DNA of 8,769 nucleotides, taken from NCBI RefSeq assembly GCF_029218125.1, contig NZ_JARFXX010000019.1, positions 1-8,769 on the forward strand. Reading direction: 5' to 3'. The position numbers and the translations under genes were made by a program. A model generated the notes under the pieces. It saw nothing but the letters and a program-made list of their open reading frames with translations, made no database searches and was not told where the DNA came from. This document shows, one piece after another, positions 1 through 6,303 of the stretch; the stretch's first letter is position 1, and the number at the start of each line of letters is the position of its first letter. The stretch comes from Oscillibacter faecalis_A. GTDB lineage: Bacteria; Bacillota; Clostridia; Oscillospirales; Oscillospiraceae.

Positions 1-13
1 CCTCATGCGGAAC

Positions 14-49
14 AGTCGCTATTATATCAGGCTCAGTTCTGCTTGTCAA
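14..49 (-). promoter_or_regulatory. Leftward consensus sigma-A promoter (proximal, P2-like)
   Basis: Read on the minus strand, TTGACA (49-44) is followed after exactly 17 bases by TATAAT (26-21), a perfect sigma-A promoter. A short A-tract (GAAAAAAG, about 60-53) precedes the -35 box like an UP element. Transcription would start near position 14 and run off the left edge. Promoters this close to consensus in Firmicutes usually drive rRNA or tRNA operons, so a stable-RNA operon just left of the window is inferred but not seen. Confidence 0.8.
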
Positions 50-115
50 GAACTTTTTTCAGGCGTTTTCGCCCTCCATCTCTTGACCCGCTTCTCTTCA
101 TCGCCGCTAAACAGC

Positions 116-190
116 TTATTAAGAATAGCAGAATTAGTCTCTGTTGTCAACAGCTTTTTCTAATTTTTATCATTAGTATTTCTAATTGCT
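116..190 (-). promoter_or_regulatory. Leftward distal promoter with AT-rich UP-like element (P1-like)
   Basis: On the minus strand TTGACA (150-145) is followed after 17 bases by TATTCT (127-122), which matches four of six -10 bases. Immediately upstream (190-154) the minus strand is rich in A-tracts, as in UP elements. It lies 101 bp upstream of the proximal promoter and points the same way, matching the tandem P1-P2 layout of rRNA operons. A 13-base dyad, CTGTTG-T-CAACAG (141-153), covers the -35 box. Confidence 0.55.
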
Positions 191-241
191 CTGCACATAT
201 TCAGCACACCAGAAAATACTCTGTGCAAATTCGAAACTCTA

Positions 242-250
242 TGCTATAAT
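242..250 (+). promoter_or_regulatory. Extended -10 promoter of the YhaN-like ATPase gene
   Basis: TGCTATAAT combines a perfect TATAAT (245-250) with the TGn extension at 242-244. The region where a -35 box is expected (about 222-227, TGTGCA) matches poorly, as is common for extended -10 promoters. The start site would fall near 257, inside the longer open frame, which supports GTG 295 as the translation start and leaves a leader of about 38 bases. Confidence 0.65.
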
Positions 251-294
251 TTTTGCTGACGTATATTATATTGAGCAGTTATGGAGGGATACCT

Positions 295-2562
295 GTGCAG
301 ATCAAGCGCCTATCCGCTGTTTTCGGGCGGCTGCGAAGTGAAACAATTCAATTCAGCGATGGATTGAATATTATAGAGGCTCCCAACGAATCCGGCAAAT
401 CTACATGGTGCGCGTTTCTGACCGCCATGCTCTACGGCATCAACAGCCGGGAACGGGACCGTGCCGACTATATCGCCGACAAGAATCGCTACGCGCCATG
501 GGACGGAACCGTCATGGCCGGTTCCATGGATTGCCGATTGGAAGGCCGCGACATCACCATTTCCCGGGACACCCGCCGCCAGACCGCGCCGATGGCCGAG
601 TTTCGGGCGGTCTATAGCGGCACCAATATCGCCATTGACGGTCTCACCGGCCAGAATTGCGGTGAAGCACTGCTGGGCGTCACGCGGGAAGTATTTGAAC
701 GCAGCGCTTTCATCCGTCAGAGCGGCCTTGCTATCAGTCAGGACGCTGGCCTCGAGCGTCGCGTTGCCGCTCTGATCTCCTCCGGCGAGGAGGACACCTC
801 TTATACAGAGGCATACGATGCCTTAAAAAAGCAGTTGAACCGCCGCCGTTATAATAAAAGCGGTCTGCTCCCCGCTTTAGAGGCCCAGCAGGCCGAAACG
901 CAGGCGCAGCTCAACCGCGTTCAACAGCTTCGGCAGCAGGAAACAGCCCTTCATGCTCAGCTTCAAGACTTGATTCAGCAGCAAGCGGCCCTTTCCGACG
1001 AGCTGGAGCAGTGTGACCGCTGGGAGGCCGCACAAAAGCAGCGCCAACTGTCAGACCTCACCGCCGCCGCGCAACAGGCAGCACAGCGGGCGCAGGCGAT
1101 GGAGGATCAGCTCCAAGCCGACCATGTGCCGGACACGGAAACCATTGGCCGCCTCCGCGGCGCCATCGTCAATCTGGAAACGGTGCGGAAAAGCGTGGAC
1201 AAGGCTCGTGCCGACCGGGATGAAGCCATGAAAACACTGCTGCGGGCCGAAAAGGCGGTCAATGACAGTCCCTTTGCCGGTCAGACCGTTGAAGAAGCTC
1301 GAAAAGAAGCAGCCGTGCCCCCAAAGGTATCCTTCAACGCTGCACCCGCTTTGGCCGTATTTTTTCTGATGCTGGCTGCCGCCATCGGAGTCACCGCATT
1401 TACTCTTTCCCGATATAGCGTATATCTCTCCGGCTGGCAAACGATACTGCCTTGGAGCATCTTCGCCGTAATCATTGCCGCCGGCGCAGTCATTTCCCGT
1501 CAAATGCAGAAACGTGCCCTGAAGGCCGCGCAGAATACCGCTTTATGCAAGCGCTTCGGCACTGCGGATGCAGACGAGATCACCGCCCTTGCGGAGGCCT
1601 ACGCCAAGGCCGTGGAAACGCGGGACGCCGCGCAAGCCGACTTGAACGCTAAATCCGGCACCGCCGAAGCGCTCTATAGTTCCCTTACTAATAATGAACA
1701 GGGTATTTTGCTGGAAGTCCGGCGCTTCGCCCCCTCCGCCTTCGATATCCCCACCGCCGATCAGGTGCTTCAGAACGCCGCGCGGCAGCGCCGCGCACTG
1801 ACCGAGGCCCGCACCGCCGCTGCGGAGGCGCAGGCACGGCAGTCCTTTGCGGCGGAGCAAACACCTTCCGAAGCACCGCAGGAGATGGTCCCCCAGCCTG
1901 CCCGGAGCCGGGAACGTGCTGCTGCGGAATACGCGCAGGTGCAATCCCGCGCCGCTGCTGTGCAGTCCGAGCTGGACCGGCTCTCCGGCCAGCTTCATGT
2001 CATGGGAGACCCCTCTGAACTTCAGGCCGGTCTGGAACGCACACAGGATGAAATCAGCACACTGCAAAGCGAGTATGACGCGCTGCGTCTGGCCATGGAT
2101 ACCCTCACCGCCGCTAACAGCATCCTTCAAAACCGCTTTTCTCCCCAGTTGAGCCGTCGGACAGCGGAGCTTTTCCAGGAGCTGAGCATGGGCCGCTATA
2201 CCGGTGCCGCACTGGACCGCAGCTTCCATCTGACCGCCCAGCCCACCGGCGATCCCCTACAGCGGGACATTCAGCTTCTCTCCGCCGGAGCCGCCGACCA
2301 GCTCTACCTCGCCGCACGTCTGGCTATCTGCCAACTGGTGCTGCCCGAAGAAAAGCAGGTCCCCATCATTTTAGATGATGCGCTGACGAATTTCGATGAC
2401 GAACGCTGCGCCGCCGCCCTTCGGCTTTTGAAGCAGGAGGCCGCCCACCGGCAGATTTTGCTCTTTACCTGCCACAGCCGGGAAGCCGCGCTCCTTGCCG
2501 GAGACCCTGCCGTAACTGTTTGTCATCTTGGAAACAGCCGCTCCGTCGCTTCTGAGTGTTGA
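295..2562 (+). CDS. YhaN/SbcC-like coiled-coil ATPase with internal membrane hairpin
   Basis: This 755-residue protein belongs to the SMC/Rad50/SbcC-like ATPases, closest in layout to Bacillus YhaN. Seen: an N-terminal Walker A (residues 31-37, NESGKST, preceded by EAP); long Gln/Ala/Glu-rich coiled-coil stretches (roughly 185-330 and 405-640); two hydrophobic segments in the middle (about 351-371 and 385-400) forming a likely membrane hairpin; a C-terminal signature (LLSAGAADQL, 661-670); Walker B (PIILDDALTNF, 690-700); and a switch histidine in FTCHSRE (H727). Known: relatives pair with a metallophosphoesterase nuclease (YhaO/SbcD) in DNA end processing. No such partner lies in the window, and the gene has its own promoter. 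It is shorter than Bacillus YhaN (about 960 residues). Start: GTG 295 follows GGAGGG (283-288) by six bases and leads directly into the conserved IKRL beta strand; the TTG at 253 precedes the predicted transcript start. The family is clear; the cellular role is inferred. Confidence 0.87.
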   Translation: MQIKRLSAVFGRLRSETIQFSDGLNIIEAPNESGKSTWCAFLTAMLYGINSRERDRADYIADKNRYAPWDGTVMAGSMDCRLEGRDITISRDTRRQTAPMAEFRAVYSGTNIAIDGLTGQNCGEALLGVTREVFERSAFIRQSGLAISQDAGLERRVAALISSGEEDTSYTEAYDALKKQLNRRRYNKSGLLPALEAQQAETQAQLNRVQQLRQQETALHAQLQDLIQQQAALSDELEQCDRWEAAQKQRQLSDLTAAAQQAAQRAQAMEDQLQADHVPDTETIGRLRGAIVNLETVRKSVDKARADRDEAMKTLLRAEKAVNDSPFAGQTVEEARKEAAVPPKVSFNAAPALAVFFLMLAAAIGVTAFTLSRYSVYLSGWQTILPWSIFAVIIAAGAVISRQMQKRALKAAQNTALCKRFGTADADEITALAEAYAKAVETRDAAQADLNAKSGTAEALYSSLTNNEQGILLEVRRFAPSAFDIPTADQVLQNAARQRRALTEARTAAAEAQARQSFAAEQTPSEAPQEMVPQPARSRERAAAEYAQVQSRAAAVQSELDRLSGQLHVMGDPSELQAGLERTQDEISTLQSEYDALRLAMDTLTAANSILQNRFSPQLSRRTAELFQELSMGRYTGAALDRSFHLTAQPTGDPLQRDIQLLSAGAADQLYLAARLAICQLVLPEEKQVPIILDDALTNFDDERCAAALRLLKQEAAHRQILLFTCHSREAALLAGDPAVTVCHLGNSRSVASEC

Positions 2563-2586
2563 CGAAATCCCGCAAAGGGGTATAAT
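2559..2586 (+). promoter_or_regulatory. Sigma-A promoter of mrp
   Basis: TTGACG (2559-2564), a 16-base spacer and a perfect TATAAT (2581-2586). The -35 box shares bases with the TGA stop (2560-2562) of the preceding ATPase gene, so the two genes abut with no terminator between them. Transcription would start near 2593, giving a leader of about 60 bases. Confidence 0.75.
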
Positions 2587-2601
2587 AGTCTTTGAGCATT
2601 T

Positions 2602-2623
2602 GGCCGCGCCGCAAAGGGCGGCC
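2602..2623 (+). other. GC-rich hairpin in the mrp leader
   Basis: GGCCGC (2602-2607) pairs with GCGGCC (2618-2623) around a ten-base loop, just inside the predicted transcript and about 14 bases before the AAGGAGA ribosome site. No T-run follows, so it is not a terminator. It could stabilise the messenger or be incidental; no known riboswitch fits so short a leader. Confidence 0.35.
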
Positions 2624-2653
2624 CCCGAAATAGGAAAAGGAGATTCTGACAAT

Positions 2654-3472
2654 ATGAGCGAATGTACGCACGATTGCTCCACCTGCGGAGAGAGCTGTGC
2701 TTCCCGTGAGCCTCAGTCCCTGCTGAAGGCCCACCATCCCGAAGCCCATGTAGGCAAGGTCTACGGCATCGTTTCCGGCAAGGGCGGTGTCGGTAAGTCC
2801 ATGGTTACCAGCCAGTTGGCTGTGGCCATGCGCCGCCGGGACTACAATGTCGGCATTATGGACGCCGACATCACCGGCCCCTCCATCCCCAAGGCTTTCG
2901 GTATCCATGACCATGCCAGAGGCTATGAAAACACGCTGCTGCCCGTGGAATCCAAGACCGGGATTCAGGTCATGTCCATCAACTTGCTGCTGGAAAACGA
3001 AACGGACCCTGTTATCTGGCGCGGCCCTGTCATTTCCGGCGTAGTACAGCAGTTCTGGACGGAGGTGCTCTGGAACTGCGACTATCTGTTTGTGGATATG
3101 CCGCCGGGAACCGGCGATGTCTCCCTGTCCGTGTTCCAGTCCATCCCGCTGGACGGTATCATCATCGTTGCCTCTCCGCAGGAGCTTGTGAGCATGGTGG
3201 TGGAAAAGGCCGTAAGAATGGCGGAGATGATGGAGGTCCCCATCGTCGGCCTCGTGGAGAACATGAGCTACGTGGCCTGCCCGGACTGCGGCAGGAAAAT
3301 CTACCTCTTCGGTCAGGGCAAGACTGCCGAGGCTGCGAAGGCCCACAAGCTGCCCCTGCTGGCGGAAATGCCCATCGACCCGGCTCTGGCGGCGCTGGTG
3401 GACGCCGGTGACATCGAGTCCTTTAAGGGCGACTGGCTCAAGGGCGTGGCCGACCGGCTGGAGAACAAATGA
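2654..3472 (+). CDS. mrp: Mrp/NBP35-family iron-sulfur carrier ATPase
   Basis: A 272-residue P-loop ATPase of the Mrp/ApbC/NBP35 group (ParA/MinD superfamily), cytoplasmic scaffolds or carriers that assemble 4Fe-4S clusters and pass them to apoproteins. Seen: a deviant Walker A, GKGGVGKS (residues 42-49); the switch motif DADITGPS (70-77); and the diagnostic C-terminal CPDC (C209, C212), which in the family bridges a cluster across the dimer. The N-terminus adds a second cysteine cluster, C4-x3-C8-x2-C11-x3-C15, a short version of the NBP35 N-terminal ferredoxin-like motif. Start: the open frame extends upstream to 2528, but ATG 2654 follows AAGGAGA (2637-2643) and lies downstream of the promoter, and the Cys-rich N-terminus starts there. 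The gene is monocistronic, with its own promoter and a strong terminator eight bases after the stop. Bacterial Mrp proteins need not carry the N-terminal cluster, so its function here is inferred. Confidence 0.9.
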   Translation: MSECTHDCSTCGESCASREPQSLLKAHHPEAHVGKVYGIVSGKGGVGKSMVTSQLAVAMRRRDYNVGIMDADITGPSIPKAFGIHDHARGYENTLLPVESKTGIQVMSINLLLENETDPVIWRGPVISGVVQQFWTEVLWNCDYLFVDMPPGTGDVSLSVFQSIPLDGIIIVASPQELVSMVVEKAVRMAEMMEVPIVGLVENMSYVACPDCGRKIYLFGQGKTAEAAKAHKLPLLAEMPIDPALAALVDAGDIESFKGDWLKGVADRLENK

Positions 3473-3479
3473 TTGTCCC

Positions 3480-3515
3480 GCACCGCGCCGCAAAAATGCG
3501 GCGCGGTGCCTTTTT
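3480..3515 (+). terminator. Rho-independent terminator of mrp
   Basis: A perfect 13-bp GC-rich stem (3480-3492 with 3497-3509) closes an AAAA loop and is followed by C and five T residues (3511-3515). It starts eight bases after the mrp stop codon. Confidence 0.95.
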
Positions 3516-3581
3516 CGCCTCCGGCGCGTATTTCCACAAAGGACATACCTCTAACAATTTGCTTTTTGTTGGGAAAAGCAC

Positions 3582-3610
3582 TTGCAAAACGCGGCAAAAT
3601 CCATGATAAT
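3582..3610 (+). promoter_or_regulatory. Sigma-A promoter of xpt
   Basis: TTGCAA (3582-3587), a 17-base spacer and GATAAT (3605-3610, preceded by CAT). Transcription would start near 3617, leaving a leader of about 53 bases. That is too short for the purine riboswitch that precedes xpt in Bacillus. The leader holds only a four-pair hairpin (TCGG/CCGA around 3628-3641). Confidence 0.6.
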
Positions 3611-3669
3611 AGCAGTATCTGATTTTTTCGGCAAAAACCGAGCATCAATCATACAAGGGAGAGAACGAT

Positions 3670-4248
3670 ATGCAGGAGTTGAAAGAGCGCATCGTCAAGG
3701 AGGGCAAGGTTCTGCCCGGCAACATCATTAAGGTGGACGGTTTTCTGAACCACCGCATCGACACGGAGCTGTTGGGCCATATTGCCGAGGAATTCGGCAA
3801 ATATTTCAATATGGATGAGGTCACCATGATTCTCACCGCCGAGGCCAGCGGCATTGCTCTTGCCACTGCCGTTGCCTCCCGTTTCCATAAGCCCATGATC
3901 TTCGCCAAGAAGGCCAAGAGCGACAATATTGAGGGCGGCCTGTATCAAAGTGACATCTATTCCTACACCTATAAGAAAAAGGTCACGCTGCTGGTGAGCA
4001 AGGAATGGCTGTCCTCCGATGACAAGGTCCTTGTTATTGACGATTTCATGGCCAACGGCGAGGCCATGCGGGGCCTGTGCGACATTGTCACCGCCGCCGG
4101 TGCCACGCTGGTGGGTATCGGCTGCGCCGTGGAAAAGGGCTTTCAGGGCGGCGGCGACCGTCTCCGAGCCGCCGGTGTCAATCTGAAGTCTCTGGCTATC
4201 ATCGAATCCGCCGAGCCGGGCCATATCGTGTTCCGGGACGATGACTGA
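3670..4248 (+). CDS. xpt: Xanthine phosphoribosyltransferase
   Basis: A 192-residue type I phosphoribosyltransferase of the purine salvage pathway. It converts xanthine and PRPP to XMP and pyrophosphate in the cytoplasm. Seen: the N-terminal pattern KVDGFLNHRID (residues 21-31), nearly identical to the same stretch of Bacillus Xpt (as recalled); the TAEASGIALA segment; and the PRPP-binding loop VLVIDDFMANGEA (120-132) with the paired acidic residues D124-D125. The length matches the family (about 190-194). ATG 3670 follows AAGGGAG (3655-3661) by eight bases. It is a single-gene unit between its own promoter and a terminator. Regulation by a purine riboswitch, usual in Bacillus, is not supported here. 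The family call is firm; xanthine over hypoxanthine/guanine preference rests on resemblance to Xpt. Confidence 0.95.
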   Translation: MQELKERIVKEGKVLPGNIIKVDGFLNHRIDTELLGHIAEEFGKYFNMDEVTMILTAEASGIALATAVASRFHKPMIFAKKAKSDNIEGGLYQSDIYSYTYKKKVTLLVSKEWLSSDDKVLVIDDFMANGEAMRGLCDIVTAAGATLVGIGCAVEKGFQGGGDRLRAAGVNLKSLAIIESAEPGHIVFRDDD

Positions 4249-4272
4249 TTTTCATTTTTCAATCCATACATC

Positions 4273-4306
4273 AAAGGAAGCGGCACATAAGTGCCGCTTC
4301 CTTTTT
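4273..4306 (+). terminator. Terminator between convergent xpt and the transporter operon
   Basis: GGAAGCGGCAC (4276-4286) pairs perfectly with 4291-4301 around an ATAA loop, extended by three A-T pairs, and is followed by TTTTTATTTTTT in the xpt direction. Read leftward the same hairpin follows the substrate-binding protein stop by about 20 bases but has only three T residues after it, so it is a strong terminator for xpt and probably a weaker one for the operon. Confidence 0.92.
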
Positions 4307-4325
4307 ATTTTTTCTCTGTTCAGCG

Positions 4326-5198
4326 TTATTCCGCGCCGCCGGCCAACTCCTGTGCCTCAGCAATATACTGTTCTACCAGATTCTGCTCCGCCATTTCCGC
4401 GATGATACCGTTGAAATACTCCACAAGGTCTTCCTTGCCCTTCTGGACCGCCCCGGCAAAGCCATCGTCCTCATAGGGGATACCCACATCCTGAATCATC
4501 AGGTCCGGGTTCTGCGCCACATAGCCGGCAGCCACAAGGCTGTTGGTGAATACCATATCCACCTTGCCGCTCTTGAGCTCCATGATCTCGTCCTGGAATT
4601 TGACCAGACCCACGGTATTCTCCTCGCCGATGGCGTCATGGGCGATCTGCTCCTGAACAGTGCCGGTCTGCACAGCGCCCTTGTGGCCTACGAGATCCTC
4701 CATGGTCTGGAACTTATCGGCGTCCTCCGTGCGGATGAGCACGATCTGCTTATTGCGGTAGAACACATCCGTGAAGTCCACGGCCTTTTTTCTCTCCTCA
4801 TTGGGGGTCATACCGGCCATCACCAAATCAAAGTCGCCCTTAGCCAGACTGATGAGCAGGCTGTTAAAGCTCATATCCACAACCTTCAGCTCCACGCCCA
4901 TCTGATCCGCAAAATACTGGGCGATGGCAATGTCGAAGCCCACGATGGTGTCCTTACCGTCAATCTCCGTATGGAACTCATAGGGCGGATAGTCAGCGGA
5001 GGTGCCTACCACCAGCACACCGGCCTTCTTGATGGCGTCCACATTGGGCGTGGAGGAGGTCTCCTCCTGCGCAGTGTCTCCGGCCGGGTCGGAGGCATTA
5101 TCCACCGCCGCATCATCCTTTTTCGCGCCGCAGGCGGCGAGGCTGAAAACAGTCATAACAGCCAGCAGCAGGGCCAGCGCCTTTTTCATCTTTTTCAT
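4326..5198 (-). CDS. Polar amino acid ABC transporter substrate-binding lipoprotein
   Basis: A 290-residue extracytoplasmic solute-binding protein of the bacterial family 3 type (polar amino acids), anchored to the outer membrane face as a lipoprotein. Seen: a signal peptide with KKMKK, a hydrophobic core and the lipobox SLAAC (C23, the lipidated residue); an acidic/Ser/Thr/Ala-rich linker (24-55); the core starting VLVVGTSADYPPYEFH (61-76); the family segment GFDIAIAQYFADQMGVELK (87-105); TPNEERKKAVDF (131-142), whose Arg (R136) corresponds to the residue that binds the ligand carboxylate; and VQTGTVQEQ (166-174) at the second lobe. ATG 5198 follows AGAGGA (5212-5207) by eight bases; the internal Met4 is too far from it. 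It is the last gene of the operon, 27 bases after the dehydrogenase. The exact ligand cannot be read from the sequence; the operon's ArgR-like sites favour a basic amino acid (inference). Confidence 0.93.
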   Translation of the reverse strand: MKKMKKALALLLAVMTVFSLAACGAKKDDAAVDNASDPAGDTAQEETSSTPNVDAIKKAGVLVVGTSADYPPYEFHTEIDGKDTIVGFDIAIAQYFADQMGVELKVVDMSFNSLLISLAKGDFDLVMAGMTPNEERKKAVDFTDVFYRNKQIVLIRTEDADKFQTMEDLVGHKGAVQTGTVQEQIAHDAIGEENTVGLVKFQDEIMELKSGKVDMVFTNSLVAAGYVAQNPDLMIQDVGIPYEDDGFAGAVQKGKEDLVEYFNGIIAEMAEQNLVEQYIAEAQELAGGAE

Positions 5199-5225
5199 AT
5201 CAATATTCCTCTTTGTTGTTCTATT

Positions 5226-6263
5226 TTATTCCCACAGCGGCTTGTCCCACAGCTTGACCTTGGTGCCGATGCCCATTTTCGCGGCATTTTGATAAAGCTG
5301 ATAGCCGATCATGATGTCCAGCGCGCCGATACCCATGGAGGTAGCGAACACGAACTGATCGTCAGAGGTACGGCCGGTCTTCTTACCCAGCACCAGATTG
5401 CCCAGCTCGGAAACGCCGTTCTCGTCGATCTCGCCGTTGTTGTAGAGCTGTGCCACCGCCTTGCCGTTATAGGTGATCATCTGCTTCCAGTAGTCGATGC
5501 AGATGACATCCGCGCTGCGGACCACATCCAGATCAACTTCGTTGGAGGCCATGGACACCAGACCGCAGCCGGGGGTCAGCCAGCTCTTGTCCACAAAGGG
5601 CTTTGCCGCCGTGGTCTCCGTCACGATAAGCTGGGACTTCTGCGCCGCGCCCTTGCTGTCCTTGGTGGGGATGATCTTCACATTGGGATACTTGGGCTGC
5701 AGCTCTGCGGCCACGGCCTCCGCCTTGGGTACATCCAGATCGCACAGATACATGGTCTTCACCGTGGGGATAGCCTCCGCAATGGCCATGACCATCGTCC
5801 GGCCGATGACGCCGGCGCCCACAAGGCAGGCAGTCTCGGTGTTGGAGGGAGCGGTGTACTTTGCCAGCAGACCGCCAACAGCAGAAGTCCGCATAGCGGT
5901 GACCAGCGTACCGTCCAGAATGCAGAATGGCAGCACGGTCTCGGGGTCACTGAGGATGGTGATGTCAATGCCGTAGGGGATGCCCGGCGTGTGAGCATTC
6001 TTCTTGGACTCCGCCGCCCACTTAATACCGCCGATATTCACATCGCCGCCGATGTAGCAGGGCATGGAGTTGAAGAAGCTCTGCCAGTTGTCATCATCAG
6101 GGATGCGGGTGCGGACCTTGGGCGGGTTCTTGATAAGGCCCTGACCCATGAGCTCATAGGTCTTTTCCGTGACCTTCAAAATCTGCTTCATGTCCAGCAG
6201 ACCGGCCTTGATAACGTCCTCCTGCTTCAGAAACAGGATCTCAGAGTCGATAGAATGCAGCAT
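5226..6263 (-). CDS. Ornithine cyclodeaminase/mu-crystallin family dehydrogenase
   Basis: A 345-residue cytoplasmic enzyme of the ornithine cyclodeaminase/mu-crystallin superfamily, whose members catalyse NAD(P)-dependent cyclodeamination, imine reduction or amino acid dehydrogenation. Seen: KVRTRI (49-54); GGIKWAAE with K81 as the likely substrate lysine; VTAMRTSAVGG (121-131) with R125 as the likely carboxylate-binding arginine; a Rossmann motif, VGAGVIG (148-154); and D175 at the end of the next strand, which favours NAD(H). Where ornithine cyclodeaminase has its catalytic Asp (TAD), this protein reads TETTAA (216-221 by eye), so true ornithine cyclodeaminase activity is doubtful. Alternatives include alanine/lysine-type dehydrogenase, a SbnB-like enzyme, or the group I recall being auto-named 'tyramine oxidase subunit B' (from memory, unverified). 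ATG 6263 follows GGGAGGA by seven bases. It lies between the ABC ATPase and the binding protein in one operon, suggesting that it acts on the imported compound or a derivative. Confidence 0.85.
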   Translation of the reverse strand: MLHSIDSEILFLKQEDVIKAGLLDMKQILKVTEKTYELMGQGLIKNPPKVRTRIPDDDNWQSFFNSMPCYIGGDVNIGGIKWAAESKKNAHTPGIPYGIDITILSDPETVLPFCILDGTLVTAMRTSAVGGLLAKYTAPSNTETACLVGAGVIGRTMVMAIAEAIPTVKTMYLCDLDVPKAEAVAAELQPKYPNVKIIPTKDSKGAAQKSQLIVTETTAAKPFVDKSWLTPGCGLVSMASNEVDLDVVRSADVICIDYWKQMITYNGKAVAQLYNNGEIDENGVSELGNLVLGKKTGRTSDDQFVFATSMGIGALDIMIGYQLYQNAAKMGIGTKVKLWDKPLWE

Positions 6264-6303
6264 AATTAGTTCCTCCCGAATAGCTTTATTTTTATATTTG
6301 ATT

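Noticed and set aside
43..249. 68-residue open frame on the plus strand
   Set aside because: It lies over the leftward tandem promoters and the AT-rich control region, has no ribosome site and a low-complexity, non-protein-like composition.
253..294. TTG at 253 as start of the YhaN-like ATPase
   Set aside because: It lies before the expected transcript start, lacks a ribosome site, and the added residues do not belong to the family fold; GTG 295 has a strong site at correct spacing.
2528..2653. Upstream extension of the mrp reading frame
   Set aside because: The extension overlaps the end of the ATPase gene and the mrp promoter; ATG 2654 has a ribosome site and starts the Cys-rich N-terminus.
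2465..3493. 342-residue open frame antisense to mrp
   Set aside because: It is the codon shadow of mrp: His/Arg/Gly-rich, crosses the mrp terminator and promoter, and has no recognisable motif.
3611..3669. Purine riboswitch before xpt
   Set aside because: The predicted leader is only about 53 bases, too short for the aptamer plus terminator, and the conserved junction bases were not seen.
4638..6269. 543-residue open frame antisense to the binding protein and dehydrogenase
   Set aside because: It spans two clearly real genes on the other strand, is rich in His/Gly/Leu as expected of an antisense shadow in GC-rich DNA, and has no domain signature.
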